A DNA stretch of 64,000 nucleotides from JADJGC01 sp964576925 (GTDB lineage Bacteria; Zixibacteria; MSB-5A5; CAIYYT01). Under the pieces are notes generated by a model. It was not told where the DNA came from. It saw only the letters and a list, made by a program, of their open reading frames with translations, and did not search any database. Where the stretch lies: positions 186,001 through 250,000 of the forward strand of contig CAZNWJ010000002.1 in NCBI GenBank assembly GCA_964576925.1, read 5' to 3'. The position numbers and the translations under genes were made by a program. This document shows positions 24,272 to 33,314 of the stretch, in pieces. How positions within the stretch are numbered: position 1 is the stretch's first letter; each line of letters begins with the position of its first letter.

Positions 24272-25321
24272 TTACTGGCCCAGGAACTGAAAAATCAGGA
24301 ATCGGATGAACATGTATCCGATCACAATCAGCACAATGACCTTGTTGCGACTCACCCAGCGCCATAACCGCTCCAGCAGGTTCTCGCGATAGGCTTTAAC
24401 CGTCTGGTCGTCGAGCAAGCGGCTGATGTCGTCGCTGAGTTCGGTCACCGAGGAATAGCGCAGCTCGCGATTGCGCGCCATGGCCTTGGCGCAGATGGCC
24501 TCCAAAGCCCGCGGCAGCCTGCGATCTAGGCTTCTCAGGGAAGGAAACTGGCCGCTAACGACTTTCTCTCGAATCGTGGCCGGATCCTCGCCCGCGAATG
24601 GTGACCTGCCGACGAGCAGGAAGTAGAGCACGGCGCCAAGCGAATAGATGTCGCTGCGGTGATCGATCTGATCGCGATCGCCGCGCGCCTGCTCGGGAGA
24701 CATATACTCGGGAGTGCCGATGATCGTCCCTGGTGAAGTGTTCGATACGGGGACTTGCGGCTTCGCTTCCTTGGCGAAATCGGGCGAGGCAATCTCGGGC
24801 CGGTTCAGACTGATTGCGATTCCCCAGTCCATGACGAGCACCTCGCCAAAGCCGCCGATCATGACATTGGCCGGTTTCAGGTCGCGATGAACGACACCGC
24901 GCGAATGAGCAAATGCAATGGCCTCGCAGAGTTTCTGATAGATTCGCAGCAGCTCGGAACGATTCTGCCCGTGGTGGCGATATTGGTCGAGCGTCTGCCC
25001 TTCGACATACTTCATGGCGTAGAAGACACGTCCGTCCGGCAACGTGCCGACATCGTGAATCGGTACGATCCCCGGATGTTCGAGCAAGGCTACGATCCTT
25101 GCCTCGTGCAACATCCGGCGCGACATCTCTCCTGACTCGTCCAGCAGCGAGACCACCTTGATTGCTACACGGCGATTCAGCTCGCGGTCGAGCGCCAGGT
25201 ACACTGTCGCCATACCGCCGCTGCCGATACGCCCGCCCAGCTCATACCTGGTGCCTGACAGGTCGGGCTCATCGAGGGCTCGCCGAAGCCGCTCGAGATG
25301 GTCGTCCGAGAGGTGTTTCAT
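24272..25321 (-). CDS. Membrane-anchored Hanks-type Ser/Thr protein kinase
   Basis: A 349-residue kinase of the PknB group. Visible landmarks: glycine loop GRIGSGGMATV near residue 28, catalytic Lys in RVAIKVV, catalytic loop HRDLKPANVM, metal-binding motif DWG instead of DFG, and activation segment ending GTPEYMSPEQ. A single transmembrane helix near the C-terminus (VIVLIVIGYMFIRFLIF) leaves almost nothing outside, so this kinase has no extracellular sensor. It overlaps the sigma factor gene by 4 bases (ATG within the stop region), a pairing seen in bacteria where kinases act with ECF factors. The partner protein may be the sigma factor itself (inference). Confidence 0.92.
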   Translation of the reverse strand: MKHLSDDHLERLRRALDEPDLSGTRYELGGRIGSGGMATVYLALDRELNRRVAIKVVSLLDESGEMSRRMLHEARIVALLEHPGIVPIHDVGTLPDGRVFYAMKYVEGQTLDQYRHHGQNRSELLRIYQKLCEAIAFAHSRGVVHRDLKPANVMIGGFGEVLVMDWGIAISLNRPEIASPDFAKEAKPQVPVSNTSPGTIIGTPEYMSPEQARGDRDQIDHRSDIYSLGAVLYFLLVGRSPFAGEDPATIREKVVSGQFPSLRSLDRRLPRALEAICAKAMARNRELRYSSVTELSDDISRLLDDQTVKAYRENLLERLWRWVSRNKVIVLIVIGYMFIRFLIFQFLGQ

Positions 25322-26070
25322 TCGATGCTGATCCCCAGGATCGCGCGGACTTCCTCGCGGTACTCGTCTTCACTTGCGGTCAATTCGCGAATTTCGGCCA
25401 GGACGTTACGGCGAAATTCCCGACGCATCGCCGCCAGATAATTCGTGACCGTCTCGACGGTGACACCATGTTTGCTCGCCAGGTCTTGATAAGACGGCGG
25501 TTCGGGACAATCCGTCGCCCCTAAGTCATAGCTTTGAAACATCGCGAAAGCCACCGACTTCCCCGCAGCGTCGCACTGCGCCTTGAGCCTGTCAACACAG
25601 CGGGCGAACAGGCTGCGAATCCATTCTTGTTCGAATAGCAGCTCCGGATTCATTGTATTTGGCGAGTTCTGTGAGATTACCTCATGTTCGACGAAGGCAA
25701 AATCGAGCGAGAGATGCTCGACAGTTCCCCCGCGCTTCTGGGCCGAAGCCGCCTCAATTTGCTTGCTGACAAACCGATCGAGGCAGACGCGCAGGAAGGT
25801 GCGAAAACGCGCCTTAGCGGGATCGAATGAGGCCAGAAACTCACCCTCCAATGCTGAGAGAAAAAAACCCTGCGTGAGATCCTCAGCTTCCTGCGCCCCC
25901 TTGTGCCAGCGCAGGCGGAGGTATTTGTAAACCGGCGCCCAGTAGATGCCGATGACGCGATCCATGGCGAGCCGCCGCTGGTTGACGTCACCCGTCTTTA
26001 GCGCTTCAATGGCCGAATGACGCGTACGGGGAAAGCCCCCGACGTGAGTTTGTTTGTCTTCTGAAGCCAA
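25318..26070 (-). CDS. ECF-type RNA polymerase sigma factor
   Basis: A 250-residue sigma-70-like protein. Region 2 includes WAPVYKYLRLRWHKGAQEAEDLTQGFFLSAL, with the DLTQGFF core of the ECF group found next to Hanks kinases; region 4 is the helix-turn-helix SYQDLASKHGVTVETVTNYLAAMRREFRR. No anti-sigma gene is next to it. The start codon is TTG 26070 with AGGA upstream; no better start is seen. The overlap with the kinase gene means translational coupling. ECF groups of this kind can be controlled by phosphorylation rather than by anti-sigma factors, which would fit this gene order. Confidence 0.85.
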   Translation of the reverse strand: MASEDKQTHVGGFPRTRHSAIEALKTGDVNQRRLAMDRVIGIYWAPVYKYLRLRWHKGAQEAEDLTQGFFLSALEGEFLASFDPAKARFRTFLRVCLDRFVSKQIEAASAQKRGGTVEHLSLDFAFVEHEVISQNSPNTMNPELLFEQEWIRSLFARCVDRLKAQCDAAGKSVAFAMFQSYDLGATDCPEPPSYQDLASKHGVTVETVTNYLAAMRREFRRNVLAEIRELTASEDEYREEVRAILGISIE

Positions 26071-26195
26071 CGATATCCTGACGATTCAGCCAATTTCGGC
26101 ATCCGGACTGCCGCCGTTGTGAACTTTGAGACTTCACGTGAACGCTCAATGTATACGCAGCCGGGCCATGTTTGTCAATCGCTCGATGCGAATGA

Positions 26196-27623
26196 TCAGG
26201 CAGAGCGGATGACCATCAGACGGATTTCGGTCATGTCCTCGATCGCCCAGCGAATACCTTCGCGGCCGAGTCCGCTTTCTTTGACACCGCCGTAAGGCAT
26301 ATGATCCACCCGCCAGGAGGGGACATCGCCGATGACGACCCCGCCGACTTGCAGAGTATCCCAGGCCTTGTGAGCTTTGTGGAGGTCGCGGGTGAAAACA
26401 CCGGCTTGCAGACCATATCTGGTGTCGTTGGCTTCAGCAAGCGCCTGCTCAAAGCCAGAGAACTTCGAGAGGATGGCAACCGGCCCGAAGACCTCGTGGG
26501 TACAGATCGTCTGGTCGCGGGGCACGTCTTCGAGCAAGGTGGCTTCTACGACTACGCCGGAGCGCCGACCGCCACAGAGCAGCTTTCCACCGGCAGCGAT
26601 CGCTGCGTTGACCCAACTTTCAATACGACTGGCATCCGCCTCGGAAATCACCGGACCAATGAATGTATCCTCGGTGGCTGGATTTCCTGACTTGAGTCCG
26701 CTGGTAGCCTGCACCAAGGCCTTCTTGAAAGGCTCATAGATGCGTTCATGTACGATGATCCGCTGAACACTGATGCAGCTCTGACCGGACTGGTAGAACG
26801 CGCCAAAGACGATGCGGGCAACCGCATCGGAGATGTCGGCGTCCTCGTCGACAATGCAGGCGGCATTACCTCCCAATTCCAGCACGATCTTCTTGTGACC
26901 GCAACGTGCTTTCAAGTCCCAGCCGACCGCCGGCGATCCGGTGAACGACAGAAGTTTTAAACGCGGGTCGGTAACGATTTGGTCGGCCGTTTCGCGGCGG
27001 CACGGCAGAATCGAGAAAGCTCCCTGCGGTAGATCGGTCTCGGAGAGAATTTCGCCGATGATCAAGGCGCCAATCGGCGTGTACGAAGCGGGTTTCAGCA
27101 CAAACGGGCATCCGGCTGCTATCGCCGGGGCGATCTTGTGAGCGACGAGATTCAGCGGGAAATTAAACGGCGAGATCAAAGCACACGCGCCGACGGGCAC
27201 CCTCTTCCACATCCCGACGTATCCTTTTGCACGAGGCGTGATATCCAGCGGCAAGACTTCGCCGGTGATTCGCGTCGTCTCCTCCGCGGCAATGCGGAAC
27301 GTATCGATCAAGCGGGTCACCTCGCCCCGTGCATCGCGAATCGGCTTTCCGGCTTCGTGACAGAGAACGTCAGCGAGTTCGCCAGAGCGCTGTTGAAAGC
27401 GCGCAATGCAGTGCGCAAGAATCGCCTGGCGTTGATACGCCGGCATTTGTCGCATCGGTTCCTCAGCTGCCACGGCCAGGTCGATGGCGTGGTCAACGGT
27501 CTTGCCGTCAGCAATCGCGACCTGAGCGATGCGCTCACCGGAGAACTTGTCAATAACATCCAGGTCGGCATTAGCCTGAATCGGACGATTCCCGAGCCAA
27601 AGGGGGTATGTCGCTGTTTTCAC
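26196..27623 (-). CDS. Aldehyde dehydrogenase superfamily enzyme
   Basis: A 475-residue NAD(P)-dependent aldehyde dehydrogenase. The general-base Glu lies in LELGGN, the catalytic Cys in GQSCISVQRI, and the cofactor-binding block is ISPFNFPLNLVAHKIAPA with KPASYTP; the C-terminal seal PYGGVKESGLGREG is intact. The GQSC variant and overall pattern are nearest to the lactaldehyde / phosphonoacetaldehyde / non-phosphorylating GapN subgroup. I moved the start to GTG 27623, which is 8 bases from AGGAGG; a GTG three codons earlier overlaps that ribosome site. It stands alone, with a gap of about 80 bases to the divergent glycosyltransferase. Substrate unknown. Confidence 0.9.
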   Translation of the reverse strand: MKTATYPLWLGNRPIQANADLDVIDKFSGERIAQVAIADGKTVDHAIDLAVAAEEPMRQMPAYQRQAILAHCIARFQQRSGELADVLCHEAGKPIRDARGEVTRLIDTFRIAAEETTRITGEVLPLDITPRAKGYVGMWKRVPVGACALISPFNFPLNLVAHKIAPAIAAGCPFVLKPASYTPIGALIIGEILSETDLPQGAFSILPCRRETADQIVTDPRLKLLSFTGSPAVGWDLKARCGHKKIVLELGGNAACIVDEDADISDAVARIVFGAFYQSGQSCISVQRIIVHERIYEPFKKALVQATSGLKSGNPATEDTFIGPVISEADASRIESWVNAAIAAGGKLLCGGRRSGVVVEATLLEDVPRDQTICTHEVFGPVAILSKFSGFEQALAEANDTRYGLQAGVFTRDLHKAHKAWDTLQVGGVVIGDVPSWRVDHMPYGGVKESGLGREGIRWAIEDMTEIRLMVIRSA

Positions 27624-27706
27624 TTCCCTCACCTCCTCATGTTCATTGACTTAGTTTAGTGCCGCGTTGAGCGAATTTCAATCGTTGAATTGGATCGGCG
27701 TGGGGC

Positions 27707-28765
27707 TTGACCCGTATCGCGGTTATGCCTATCATGGGACGCCTGATGAGTGCGGCCAACCTCAATCCTGCTTCTCTGAGTCTTCCTGGCGTGTCAGTAC
27801 TTCTCGCCGTCCGGAACGAATCTGAACACCTCGATGAATGTCTCAGGTCGATTCTCGCTCTGGACTATCCTCGCGACTTGCTGGAAATCATCATCGTGGA
27901 CGGCGCGTCCACCGATGGGACAATCGACAAGCTCAGAGCGTGGTGTCGGCAGGAGAACCGAATCCGAGTCTACGAGAATCCGCAGCGGCTGACTGCCGCG
28001 GGCATGAATATCGCCCTTGCCCAGGCCAGCCACGATCTTTGCCTCTGGATTTCCGGCCATGCCCTGATCGAACCGAATCATCTGCGCTGTGCGGTTGAGA
28101 CTCTCGAAGAAACAGGAGCTGCGGCAGTCGGAGGCGTGCTCCGGACCGAAGGGACCACGACGATCGGCAAGATCAACGCGGCGGTGCTGTCGCACCGCTT
28201 TGGAGTCGGCAACGCGCCGCATCGAGTCGCCACCCAGTCTGGCTGGGTCTCAACCGTAACAATGGCGCTCTACCGGAAAAAGGCGATCGTTGATGTCTGG
28301 GGGTTCAATGAAAATCTGCCGCGCAACCAGGATAACGAGCTTCATGAGCGCATGAATCTACGCGGCTACCGATCTTATCTTGATATCAGAATTCAGCCGG
28401 TCTATCTCTGCCGGAATACCCTTGGTGGCCTGCTACGGCAGGCGTGGAAAAACGGCTACTGGAACATCATGATGACAAGGATGGGGCACGGAGGGCTCTC
28501 GATCCGGCACTTCGTACCGATGGCCTTCGTCGGATCCGTGCTGCTCACGGCACTCGGGGGACTTCTGGTACCGAAGCTCATCTACCTGGCTATCGCAATC
28601 GTCGCAACGCACTTGCTCTGTGCCATTGTGTTTTCGATCGTCGCGGCTATACGTCGGAAGCTTTGGTGGCAGTGGTTGGTGCTGCCGCTGTGGTTTGTGC
28701 TGCTGCACTGGAGCTACGGTCTGGCATCCTGGAACGCTGCCCTCCGGAGATCGCCCCGGAAATGA
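27707..28765 (+). CDS. Family 2 glycosyltransferase, ExoA-like
   Basis: A 352-residue membrane-attached glycosyltransferase. The GT-A fold opens with VSVLLAVRNESEHLDECLRSI and has the nucleotide-binding VDGASTDGT; the second acidic site reads ISGHALIEP, and the acceptor block is RNQDNELHERM. The RNQDxEL pattern resembles ExoA-type enzymes of exopolysaccharide synthesis. Three C-terminal hydrophobic helices (about 260-285, 287-310, 318-340) anchor it. Start uncertain: TTG 27707 gives the longest form, but ATG 27725, 27734 or 27746 are possible and none has a good ribosome site. No other polysaccharide genes are nearby. Confidence 0.82.
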   Translation: MTRIAVMPIMGRLMSAANLNPASLSLPGVSVLLAVRNESEHLDECLRSILALDYPRDLLEIIIVDGASTDGTIDKLRAWCRQENRIRVYENPQRLTAAGMNIALAQASHDLCLWISGHALIEPNHLRCAVETLEETGAAAVGGVLRTEGTTTIGKINAAVLSHRFGVGNAPHRVATQSGWVSTVTMALYRKKAIVDVWGFNENLPRNQDNELHERMNLRGYRSYLDIRIQPVYLCRNTLGGLLRQAWKNGYWNIMMTRMGHGGLSIRHFVPMAFVGSVLLTALGGLLVPKLIYLAIAIVATHLLCAIVFSIVAAIRRKLWWQWLVLPLWFVLLHWSYGLASWNAALRRSPRK

Positions 28766-28854
28766 ATACAATTGTTGCAAAACTGCACGTGCCCAGCCGT
28801 CGATTCGGTATATTCACCGACTGAACAGTTCTTGGGATGTCAAAGTAGGAGATT

Positions 28855-30204
28855 ATGGATTCGCCCACCAAGAAACGCAGTTTGTTCGAAAAATCGCTAA
28901 ACGTTTTCGCCGAAGTACATCCTGGAGAAGCCGGTAATACGCTTTTCCTGACGTTAAGTATTTTCCTGATTCTGACCGCCTACTACATCGCCAAGGTTGT
29001 ACGCGAGCCGCTGATTCTCGCCGGCGGCGGGGCGGAGCTGAAGGCATATTCCTCCGGGCTGCAGGCAGTGACCTTGATCCTGTTTATTGGGGCTTATTCG
29101 CGTCTGGTGGCCAGCCTGAACAGGCGCAAGCTACTCAATTACGTTACACTCTTCTTCGTAGCGGGCTTCGTAACATTCTACTTACTGGGTGCGGCCGAGA
29201 TACCCTACCTGGGCGTCGTGTACTTCGTCTGGATCGGCATCTTTAGTCTGACGATTATCGCGCAGTTCTGGTCGTTTGCCAACGATGTCCACACGCCCGA
29301 CGAAGGAAAGCGGCTATTCGCGATCATTGCCTTCGGCGGTTCGCTGGGCGCCGTTGTTGGCGCCAAGGTGGCTGAAGTGTTGATCGATGTTATCGGCATC
29401 TACCAGCTTCTGCTGGTGGCTGGCGCGCTGTTGTTCGCAAGCCTGATGTTGGTCAACTATGTGGAATCGCGGAAATCGGCAAAGCGGCAACCGCATGCAG
29501 TATTGCCGGCATACGATGCAGCCGATTCAATCAGCCGTTCCGGGGCGTTTCGCGTCGTGATGCAAAACAAGTACTTACTGCTTATCGCGTTGCTCATCTT
29601 GTTAACCAACTGGGTCAACACCACCGGGGAGTATATTCTCAGCAATGTCGTGAGTCACGCCGCCCAGAGCGCCTCCACAGCCGGCTTGGATGCTACTGCT
29701 GCCAAGGCTGCCGAGAAGATCTTCATCGGGAAATTCTACGCTGATTTCTTCTTCTGGGTCAATGTCGTCGGGTTAATCGCGCAATTGTTCTTTGTGTCGC
29801 GGCTCATCAGGTGGTTCGGTATTCGCACTGCCATCATGGTGTTGCCGGTGATCGCCCTGGGCGGTTATCTACTGATTGCCGCAGTTCCAATTCTCGGTCT
29901 GATTCGCATCGCCAAGACCGCTGAAAATGCCACCGACTACTCGCTGAACAATACAGCGCGACAGATGCTCTTCTTGCCGACTTCCCGTGAAGAAAAATAC
30001 AAAGCCAAGGTCGCCATCGACTCATTCTTCGTGCGCTTCGGCGATGTATTGTCGGCAGGTGTGGTGTTTGCCGGAGTGAATTGGCTCGCGTTTGGCCTCA
30101 AGCAGTTTGCCATCGTCAACATCGTGCTCGTGGTTGCCTGGCTGGTTTTGGCTTTTCTGATTGGCCGCGAAAACCGGCGGCTGATGGCTGCTACTCCGGA
30201 CTAA
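28855..30204 (+). CDS. ATP:ADP-antiporter-like / MFS-type membrane transporter
   Basis: A 449-residue protein with about twelve hydrophobic helices. The N-terminal part (EAGNTLFLTLSIFLILTAYYIAKVVREPLIL) and the later NDVHTPDEGKRLFAIIAFGGSLGAVVGAK and NTARQMLFLPTSREEKYKAK blocks fit the nucleotide-exchange (Tlc-like) group within the MFS-like fold. In free-living bacteria these relatives are common and their substrate is generally unknown; use as an energy parasite should not be assumed. AGGAG is close to the ATG. Its stop overlaps by 4 bases the stop of the convergent CoA-transferase gene. Confidence 0.8.
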   Translation: MDSPTKKRSLFEKSLNVFAEVHPGEAGNTLFLTLSIFLILTAYYIAKVVREPLILAGGGAELKAYSSGLQAVTLILFIGAYSRLVASLNRRKLLNYVTLFFVAGFVTFYLLGAAEIPYLGVVYFVWIGIFSLTIIAQFWSFANDVHTPDEGKRLFAIIAFGGSLGAVVGAKVAEVLIDVIGIYQLLLVAGALLFASLMLVNYVESRKSAKRQPHAVLPAYDAADSISRSGAFRVVMQNKYLLLIALLILLTNWVNTTGEYILSNVVSHAAQSASTAGLDATAAKAAEKIFIGKFYADFFFWVNVVGLIAQLFFVSRLIRWFGIRTAIMVLPVIALGGYLLIAAVPILGLIRIAKTAENATDYSLNNTARQMLFLPTSREEKYKAKVAIDSFFVRFGDVLSAGVVFAGVNWLAFGLKQFAIVNIVLVVAWLVLAFLIGRENRRLMAATPD

Positions 30205-31592
30205 CCCAGCAGTTTTGCGGCATCTTCGTAAGGGGTGAAACCCGGCGGGCGCCGATCTCCCATCGTATTCGGTTTGTGAAACTCGGGGCTGTCCTTGATT
30301 ATTTTCAAGAGCTTTTCGCGCTCGCTGGGTTTCGCCAGGTGCGCGATACCGACGGCGCGTTCTCCCAGGCTGAGTTTGCGCGGGTCAAGCGCGCCATACT
30401 CCGTAACGATGATCACCTTGTCAACCGGCGTCGCCGTGGTGGTGATTCCGGCCGGGCAGCGGTCGACGATTTTCGAAATACCGTTGCTCGTTTGCGATTT
30501 CAGGGCGATAATCGCAACTCCGCCTTCGGAGTATTGCGATCCGCGAATGAAGTCGCTCTGTCCGCCGACGCCGGAATAGATGTGCCGCGCCTCCAGAGAG
30601 TCCGCCCAGATATTGCCGTGCAGGTCGACGCCAATCGCCGAGTTGATCGAGACCATCTTGGGCTGTTCAGCTATCTTGAAAACGCTGTTGGTGTAATTGG
30701 AGGGACGACTCTGGACGGCGCTGTTGTAACTGAGCCAGTCGTAGCCGGCCTGATCCTCCGAAAGGAATATCGAAGCCACCGAAAAGTTGAGGTGTTTTTT
30801 CCAGCGATTTGTGACAACACCCTTCTTCACAAGTTTGGCCATGGCATCGGCAAACAACTCGGTGTGGATCGCGAGGTCCTTGACACCTTTCTTGAGGATC
30901 GCTTCGGTGACAGCCTCGGGAACTTCCCCGATCCCGTACTGAAGCGAAGACCCTGGCGTACTGCCGGTGCCGTCCTCAATGTACAAACCTGCGATGATTT
31001 CGCCGATACGCGTGGCAACCGAATCTGGTTCCGGAATCGGCGAAGACGGCAGCGGGTAGTTGACATCCAGAAGGTAGTCGATGGAGGATTCCGGGATCGT
31101 CGTCCCCAGGACGAACGGCATGTGCTCGTTGCGTTCGGCGATGACGATTCCGCCGTTGTGGTTGCAGGTATGAACTGCTTCAAGTACGCCTTCCACGGTA
31201 CTGCCAAGACTGTAATTCCCGCCGCGATCGGGACCGCTTACCGAGAGGAATACAATGTTTGGTTTGATTGCGCTGGCGATGTAGCGCGGAATCTCTGACA
31301 GATGAAGCGGGTGGTAAAACGCCCAGCCGCGATTAACGGCCTCTCGGGTAATGTGGCTGTTGAAGATGATCCTGTAGGTAATCCGACTACAGGCCTCTTC
31401 GGTGAATGCGATTCGAAGCCGGTCACCGAGCATGAGCACGGCGTAAAGGTCGACGTCTTTTATCCCGGTTTCGAGTCCAAGATGCTCGATCAATGACTGC
31501 GGAGTCGCGGCATTGCCTGAAGCGTAAATGACGCTACCGGGCTGGATCAAGAGCGGGTTGACAACATCAGCGGCGGAGGAAACCCTAATCAT
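30201..31592 (-). CDS. Acetyl-CoA hydrolase/transferase family (4-hydroxybutyrate CoA-transferase-like)
   Basis: A 463-residue family I CoA-transferase of the AcH/4-hydroxybutyrate CoA-transferase branch. Blocks seen: SGNAATPQSLIEHL at the N-terminus, SPIPEPDSVATRIGEIIAGLYIEDGTGSTPGSSLQYGIGEVP in the middle, and IYSGVGGQSDFIRGS with ITEYGALDPRKLS-like C-terminal motifs. These enzymes move CoA between acetate and 4-hydroxybutyrate, butyrate or similar acids; the acid here is unknown. No ribosome site is clear before the ATG. It is not linked to the CoA-enzyme operon at 47073-52167, though both handle acyl-CoA. Confidence 0.88.
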   Translation of the reverse strand: MIRVSSAADVVNPLLIQPGSVIYASGNAATPQSLIEHLGLETGIKDVDLYAVLMLGDRLRIAFTEEACSRITYRIIFNSHITREAVNRGWAFYHPLHLSEIPRYIASAIKPNIVFLSVSGPDRGGNYSLGSTVEGVLEAVHTCNHNGGIVIAERNEHMPFVLGTTIPESSIDYLLDVNYPLPSSPIPEPDSVATRIGEIIAGLYIEDGTGSTPGSSLQYGIGEVPEAVTEAILKKGVKDLAIHTELFADAMAKLVKKGVVTNRWKKHLNFSVASIFLSEDQAGYDWLSYNSAVQSRPSNYTNSVFKIAEQPKMVSINSAIGVDLHGNIWADSLEARHIYSGVGGQSDFIRGSQYSEGGVAIIALKSQTSNGISKIVDRCPAGITTTATPVDKVIIVTEYGALDPRKLSLGERAVGIAHLAKPSEREKLLKIIKDSPEFHKPNTMGDRRPPGFTPYEDAAKLLG

Positions 31593-31717
31593 AACAAGAA
31601 GATATGCGATTTCGAACGCAAATTCAATCGTTTATTGAGTTATCGACATTTGCGGGACTTAGCTGAATTGCAGCAACTCCGGCAGCGTTGGAGTGCATCA
31701 ATAAAGGAGCGTTACAC

Positions 31718-32137
31718 TTAGGTGGAACTCTTCGATTTCGGTGCCGCGTAGGCCTTGCCGATCTTCAGATCCTCGTGCAGGATATGCTCAACCAACCAGC
31801 GGCGAAGAAACTCAAAGAGTTTCAGGGGATCGAGTTCCTTCCCCGCTTTGAGTTCGAGCAGTATTTCCACGATTTGCTTAGTCATTTCGCGGTGGAGACG
31901 ACAATGCTCGGCGCGATCGGGAAAATCCATTTCGGCCATGAGTTGTTCCTCGGTGCGAAAATGAAGCTTTGTGTACTCAACGAGTTCCTTCAGCACAACC
32001 CCGAGTTGAGACTTGCGTGATGGATCTGATAATATGCGTTGGACCTCGGCGATCAACGCCACGAGTTTCTTGTGTTGCTCGTCGAGTTCTGGTACGCCGA
32101 CACTGAATGCGCTGCGCCATTGAATGATTGTCGCCAT
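31718..32137 (-). CDS. Bacteriohemerythrin
   Basis: A 139-residue four-helix hemerythrin-domain protein. The diiron ligands are visible: His in ELDEQHKKL, His and Glu in LHFRTEEQLM, His in AEHCRLHREM, and His with Asp in HILHEDLKIG. Such proteins bind oxygen reversibly and act as oxygen stores or sensors in microaerobic and anaerobic bacteria. ATG 32137 with GAGG is taken over a TTG four codons earlier. It is a single-domain form without attached signalling domains. It suits an organism with oxygen-sensitive electron-transfer machinery. Confidence 0.92.
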   Translation of the reverse strand: MATIIQWRSAFSVGVPELDEQHKKLVALIAEVQRILSDPSRKSQLGVVLKELVEYTKLHFRTEEQLMAEMDFPDRAEHCRLHREMTKQIVEILLELKAGKELDPLKLFEFLRRWLVEHILHEDLKIGKAYAAPKSKSST

Positions 32138-32342
32138 CAGCCTCGCCAATTCCGTTGCGTACAGTGGCGCCCCGCCATCATCTATATCGGCATTGTAAGC
32201 CTGACATTCACCGGTGAAAACGACGGAACTGCTGGCTACGCACTGATTCGCTTCAACGCTTTCTGAGCTTCGCGCCGCACCAATGCACGGGGGTGGGTGA
32301 GGACGCGTGCGATGATCGGAATCAGAGCCAACTTGGACTGTC

Positions 32343-32744
32343 CTATGTCCGTTCTATGGATTCAATCGCCTTAGTTGCCCACGAGCCCAAGATTGGAGCA
32401 TTTTCGTTACTCGAAACGACTGTCGCAAAAATGGTGAGATCGGGCCAAGCCAAGTATGAAAACAGCCAGTGCCAGCCCTTCTTGTCTTCAAACATCACTC
32501 CGGCAAAATCAGGCGAGCGCACTCGCAGCTTGACGGCTGCCACTAGCTCAATTCCCCCCTTTTGTAAGCGTCTATCCAAACGCTCGGCAGCCAACATTTG
32601 CGGCCCAGATTCAAGCGTGTAGCTGGATAACTGCAGAAATAGACCGTCTTCATTAAGCCAATAGCTCCATACCGGCGGATCCGCATCTTCCTTCAAGCCT
32701 TCAGGAAGATCAATCGAATAGCTGTCGGTGACTGCGATTCTCAT
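32343..32744 (-). CDS. Small protein, possibly PsbP/Mog1/DUF1795-like fold
   Basis: A 133-residue cytosolic protein, ATG with GAGG upstream. The pattern SYSIDLPEGL near the start, then GLFLQLSSYTLESG, a helix with AAERLDRRL, strands VMFEDKKGWHWLFSYLAWPDLTIFATVV and a last helix SWATKAIESI resembles the PsbP/Mog1/DUF1795 fold, as does the protein at 15690-16121. It lies 126 bases downstream of the putative second immunity gene on the same strand, so it could be another cassette immunity protein or an effector chaperone. Weak assignment. Confidence 0.45.
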   Translation of the reverse strand: MRIAVTDSYSIDLPEGLKEDADPPVWSYWLNEDGLFLQLSSYTLESGPQMLAAERLDRRLQKGGIELVAAVKLRVRSPDFAGVMFEDKKGWHWLFSYLAWPDLTIFATVVSSNENAPILGSWATKAIESIERT

Positions 32745-32870
32745 TGACGTGTCCTCGTCGCCCGCAGGTCCTCAGTCTCGAGAAAGACTCAGACCAAGTG
32801 ACTTTTTGCCTTCGATTAAGATCTGACAATTGACCTTTCAAGTACCATTAGCAGGGCGCAAGCGCTCACG

Positions 32871-33314
32871 TCAGTCGATGCCTTTGAGGTACTCCTTTTC
32901 GACGAGATCAAAGTCAGCCATCAACTTGTCGCTGTCTACGAGGGTCCTATCTTTCCGAAGACGCTTAACACATAATTCCAGGGCTTCCCGAACTCCGGCA
33001 GCGAAGTATTTCCTGACCTCGAGGTCTGTTTTGTTTTGCCACCGAGAGACTGGCACAAATATGTCAACCGTTATGTATCCTTCCTTTGAACTTCGGCGGA
33101 GAAACGCACATCCCTCGCGATTCCATTGATGAATTGAACCATCGATTCGGAGTATCAGGGCGAATTCGCTAATCTCCGGGCTGTATGGTCCCGCGCACTT
33201 TTCTCGCAGCAACCGGCGTAATTCTGAGTGCGGCAACAATGTTGGTTCATCGGCATCGGGACCCTCAACCTGTGCGGCCAGGGTGATTGCTTGCATACTA
33301 CACCTCTCGTTCAT
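32871..33314 (-). CDS. Putative immunity protein for the displaced Rhs toxin cassette
   Basis: A 147-residue protein starting at ATG 33314 in an ATGA overlap with the end of the toxin remnant; the frame is also open a few codons upstream inside that remnant. It has no signal or membrane segment. Sequence is mixed alpha-beta, with FALILRIDGSIHQW, ITVDIFVPVSRW and a C-terminal helix rich in charged residues (CVKRLRKDRTLVDSDKLMADFDLVEKEYLKG). The family is unrecognised. The call rests on position: immunity genes directly follow Rhs C-terminal toxin coding sequence, often overlapping it. It may still be active even though the toxin is broken. Confidence 0.5.
   Translation of the reverse strand: MNERCSMQAITLAAQVEGPDADEPTLLPHSELRRLLREKCAGPYSPEISEFALILRIDGSIHQWNREGCAFLRRSSKEGYITVDIFVPVSRWQNKTDLEVRKYFAAGVREALELCVKRLRKDRTLVDSDKLMADFDLVEKEYLKGID

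Noticed and set aside
30081..31298. Plus-strand frame of 405 codons opposite the CoA-transferase gene
   Set aside because: Runs wholly across the minus-strand CoA-transferase and the end of the transporter; arginine-rich composition typical of shadow frames.
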